Assembly: GCA_021821705.1 (NCBI GenBank)
Contig: JAKACE010000068.1
Location: 1 to 7,983 of the forward strand
DNA length: 7,983 bases
Source: Actinomycetes bacterium
GTDB taxonomy: Bacteria > Actinomycetota > Acidimicrobiia > Acidimicrobiales > Palsa-688
Reading direction: 5' to 3'
In this document: positions 6,089-7,983 of the stretch, piece after piece
Position numbering within the stretch: the stretch's first letter is position 1
Layout of the letters: each line of letters opens with the position of its first letter
Notes under the pieces: model-generated
What the model was told of the DNA's origin: nothing
Database searches by the model: none
Seen by the model: the letters and a program-made list of their open reading frames with translations, nothing else
Made by a program: the position numbers and the translations under genes

Positions 6089-7209
6089 TGGAGCGGGGCA
6101 GGGCCTGGCCTGCCTCCGCCGGACAGCTCGAGCCCGGAGCTCTCGTTGTCGGCACCTACAGCGAGCGCCTCCCCCATGTAGACGGTCGGGCCGAGGGCGT
6201 CCTCGGCTGCTCGCTGAAAGGGGACACCGTCGGCCCTCCCCGGGTGCTGGCCCGCGCCCGCAACCCCTCCTTCATCGTGCTCAACGGTGACGGGAGGCGG
6301 TTGTACGCCGTGAACGAGTCACCCGACTTCGAGGGTGAGCCGGGCGGGGGGGTCACCGCGTTCTGCCGTGACCCCTCGACGGGCGAGCTGTCAGAGCTAA
6401 ACACGGTGCCATCGGGTGGCCGCGAGCCAGCTCACCTGGGGATCGACCCCAGCGGCCGGTACCTGGTCGTCGCCAACTACGGGTCGGGTTCTGTCACCGT
6501 GTTCGAGCTGGCAACCGACGGCCGCATCGGCGCCGTGACCGGAAGGGCTGAGCACCAGGGGCAGGGCCCCCACCCTCTGCGCCAGGGGGCACCGCATGCC
6601 CACATGGTCGTGTTCGACCCGTGCTCGGGCCAGCTGTTGGTACCCGACCTCGGCTTGGACGCCGTCCTGGTCTATGCGCTGAGCGCCTGCGGTGGCCTTG
6701 CCGAGGTCCCGGGACGCCGGCTCGTCGCCGTGCCGGGGGCGGGCCCTCGCCACCTGGCCTTCCACCCTGATGGGGACTGGCTCTTCGTCGTCAACGAGCT
6801 GGACAATACGGTCGTCCTGCTGCGCAGGGTGGAGGGTGGCTTCGTCACCACCGGTACCGCTCCCACCGCGCCCGGGCACCTGCGCAGCCGCAACCAGGCG
6901 GCCGCCGTAAAAGTGGCGCCGTCGGGGCGGTGGGTACTGGTATCCAATCGCCGGCCCGACGAGGGCGAGATAGCCGTCCTCGGTTTCGACGCCGCCAGCG
7001 GCTCGCTCGAGCTGGTGGGCCGCCACCCTTCCTCCGGGCTCGGTCCGCGCGACCTGCTCGTCACCCGCAGCGGCAAGCGGGTGGTCGTGGCAAACCAGGA
7101 CTCCAGCAGTATCGTCGTACTTGCCTTCGACGACCTACGAGGGCGGCTCACTACGCTCACCCGGACGGCCGTGCCCACGCCCGCCTGCCTCGTGCCCGTC
7201 TACAAATAG
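6088..7209 (+). CDS. Lactonase family protein, 6-phosphogluconolactonase (YbhE/Pgl) type
   Basis: Predicted seven-bladed beta-propeller of the cytoplasmic lactonase family (PF10282), 373 aa, close to the usual 330-390. E. coli YbhE of this family hydrolyses 6-phosphoglucono-lactone in the oxidative pentose phosphate pathway; other members act on other sugar lactones or are untested. Visible family blocks: VGTYSE (21-26), NPSFIVLNGDGRRLYAVNE (59-77), PAHLGIDPSGRYLVVANYGS (114-133), PHAHMVVFDP (169-178) followed by VPDLGLD, GPRHLAFHPDG (219-229) with VVNELDNT, and a C-terminal PTPACLVP (363-370). The repeated 'DPSGRYLVVAN' pattern marks successive blades. No signal peptide is seen. The ATG shares one base with the regulator's TGA, so the pair is one transcript and probably translationally coupled. 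Neither zwf nor gnd is in view, so the exact substrate is open. A regulatory or sugar-lactone role linked to the upstream sensor is inference. Confidence 0.88.
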   Translation: MERGRAWPASAGQLEPGALVVGTYSERLPHVDGRAEGVLGCSLKGDTVGPPRVLARARNPSFIVLNGDGRRLYAVNESPDFEGEPGGGVTAFCRDPSTGELSELNTVPSGGREPAHLGIDPSGRYLVVANYGSGSVTVFELATDGRIGAVTGRAEHQGQGPHPLRQGAPHAHMVVFDPCSGQLLVPDLGLDAVLVYALSACGGLAEVPGRRLVAVPGAGPRHLAFHPDGDWLFVVNELDNTVVLLRRVEGGFVTTGTAPTAPGHLRSRNQAAAVKVAPSGRWVLVSNRRPDEGEIAVLGFDAASGSLELVGRHPSSGLGPRDLLVTRSGKRVVVANQDSSSIVVLAFDDLRGRLTTLTRTAVPTPACLVPVYK

Positions 7210-7257
7210 CCGGCACCGGGCGGCCTGCTTGGCCAGGGTGGCCCACACCGTGCCGGC
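7209..7257 (+). terminator. Possible hairpin after the lactonase gene
   Basis: Perfect 8-bp arms GCCGGCAC (7209-7216) and GTGCCGGC (7250-7257) start at the last base of the lactonase stop codon. Between them a smaller GGCC/GGCC pairing (7222-7225 with 7231-7234) could form. No T-run follows, as is common in high-GC actinobacteria. It may end the regulator-lactonase transcript, but chance pairing in GC-rich DNA cannot be excluded by eye. Confidence 0.35.
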
Positions 7258-7293
7258 GGTCCTGGTCCCGGTCCCGCCGCCGGTCCCGCTGCC
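7258..7293. repeat. Hexamer repeat based on GGTCCC
   Basis: Six consecutive 6-bp units read ggtcct, ggtccc, ggtccc, gccgcc, ggtccc, gctgcc. The two divergent units keep the G..(C/T/G)CC skeleton. It lies between the candidate hairpin and the ilvD promoter. It is probably a decayed microsatellite and no function can be assigned. Confidence 0.5.
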
Positions 7294-7342
7294 TTGCCGG
7301 CTGGGCGCGCCGTCCAGGCAAGAGGCGCCTGTTGGTGGCTTT

Positions 7343-7371
7343 GCGGTGGGTGACCGCCGCGAACCTAGATT
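7343..7371 (+). promoter_or_regulatory. Predicted leaderless promoter of ilvD, with a dyad in the -35 region
   Basis: TAGATT (7366-7371) matches the actinobacterial -10 pattern TAnnnT. It ends six bases before the ilvD ATG, so transcription would start at or next to the A of the ATG. A possible -35, TTGCGG (7341-7346), is 19 bp away and weak. A dyad, GCGGT (7343-7347) and ACCGC (7353-7357) with a 5-base loop, covers the -35 region and could be an operator. GAGGG (7372-7376) is one base from the ATG, too close for a ribosome site, which favours leaderless translation. Confidence 0.6.
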
Positions 7372-7377
7372 GAGGGT

Positions 7378-7983
7378 ATGCCTGACCTGCGCTCCCGGAC
7401 CACGACCCACGGCCGCAACATGGCCGGTGCCCGAGCTCTCTGGCGGGCGACGGGGATGACCGACGAGGATTTCGGCAAGCCGATCGTCGCCATCGCCAAC
7501 AGCTTCACCCAGTTCGTGCCCGGTCACGTGCACCTGCGGGACATGGGTGCCCTCGTTGCCGGGGCGGTGGCGTCCGCCGGCGGCGTCGGCCGGGAGTTCA
7601 ACACGATCGCCGTCGACGACGGCATCGCCATGGGCCACGGGGGGATGTTGTACTCGCTGCCGAGCAGGGAGCTGATCGCCGATTCCATCGAGTACATGGT
7701 CCAGGCCCACCAGGCCGACGCGCTTGTGTGCATTAGTAATTGCGACAAGATCACCCCGGGGATGCTCCTGGCTGCCCTGCGGCTCAATATCCCGACCGTG
7801 TTTGTCAGCGGTGGCCCGATGGAGGCGGGCAAGGCCGTCGTGCGCAACGGAGTGGCCCGTGCAGGCATCGACTTGATCACGGCCATGACGGCCTCGGCCG
7901 ACGAGTCGGTGTCCGACGACGAGCTGGGCAGCATCGAGCGGTCCGCCTGCCCGACCTGCGGGTCGTGCTCGGGCATGTTCACG
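7378..7983 (+). CDS. ilvD: Dihydroxy-acid dehydratase IlvD (3' partial)
   Basis: Dihydroxy-acid dehydratase converts 2,3-dihydroxy-isovalerate and 2,3-dihydroxy-3-methylvalerate to 2-oxo acids in valine, isoleucine and leucine synthesis; it is a cytoplasmic Fe-S enzyme. The first 202 of about 610-620 expected codons are present and the frame is open to the window edge. The match to E. coli and Corynebacterium IlvD is very close: [20 protein letters not shown] (10-29), [15 protein letters not shown] (41-55), [18 protein letters not shown] (73-90), [12 protein letters not shown] (118-129), [10 protein letters not shown] (143-152) and [12 protein letters not shown] (191-202). Cys122 and the Cys191-197 cluster fit cluster ligands; by analogy with family structures, Asp81 and Lys124 lie at the metal site. 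Gly49 in VPGH stands where [2Fe-2S] plant/mycobacterial forms have Cys, so this is the E. coli-like long form. The Fe-S type itself is inferred. Related Edd (6-phosphogluconate dehydratase) is unlikely from these motifs. Confidence 0.96.
   Translation, partial: MPDLRSRTTTHGRNMAGARALWRATGMTDEDFGKPIVAIANSFTQFVPGHVHLRDMGALVAGAVASAGGVGREFNTIAVDDGIAMGHGGMLYSLPSRELIADSIEYMVQAHQADALVCISNCDKITPGMLLAALRLNIPTVFVSGGPMEAGKAVVRNGVARAGIDLITAMTASADESVSDDELGSIERSACPTCGSCSGMFT

Overview
The window is very GC-rich, with dense coding and long antisense shadow frames. Its gene content fits a high-GC Actinomycetota genome: a FrcA-type sugar ABC cassette, a giant LuxR-type ATPase regulator, a short 'MHP...AEQ...HVREL' protein, and an ilvD start that looks leaderless (TAGATT, 6 nt, ATG). 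An acidimicrobiial or related soil/freshwater actinobacterium is my guess; no rRNA or other phylogenetic marker is present to settle it. I saw no tRNA, rRNA, CRISPR array, insertion sequence or phage gene.

Layout. (1) Bases 1-1522, plus strand: the end of a CUT2-class sugar ABC importer operon, with the C-terminal two thirds of the permease overlapping (ATGA) a single-domain FrcA-type ATPase. The sugar-binding protein is not in view. (2) Bases 1604-2884, minus strand: a 12-TM MFS exporter of the MFS_3/EntS type, convergent with the ABC operon. (3) Bases 2885-3460: a control region that is not empty. It holds three and a third copies of a 22-bp tandem repeat, an inverted repeat, a 65-codon minus-strand gene with a textbook Shine-Dalgarno sequence, and five units of a degenerate 11-bp repeat just upstream of the next gene. 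(4) Bases 3461-7209, plus strand: an 875-aa regulator with an N-terminal LuxR/GerE helix-turn-helix, an NB-ARC/STAND-type ATPase and a long helical C-terminal region. Its stop codon shares one base with the start of a 373-aa lactonase of the 6-phosphogluconolactonase (YbhE/Pgl) family. (5) Bases 7210-7377: an intergenic stretch with an inverted repeat, a GGTCCC hexamer repeat and a probable promoter. (6) Bases 7378-7983: the first 202 codons of ilvD, running off the window.

How the parts may work together. Sugar uptake, a large nutrient- or signal-sensing ATPase regulator and a sugar-lactone hydrolase lie close together, which suggests a carbohydrate theme, but only the ABC pair and the regulator-lactonase pair are physically coupled. 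The MFS exporter and ilvD look like ordinary neighbours. The most unusual items are the regulator, whose domain order is reversed relative to MalT/LAL-type proteins, its overlap with a lactonase gene, and the two helically phased repeat arrays (11 bp and 22 bp) flanking a small divergent gene.
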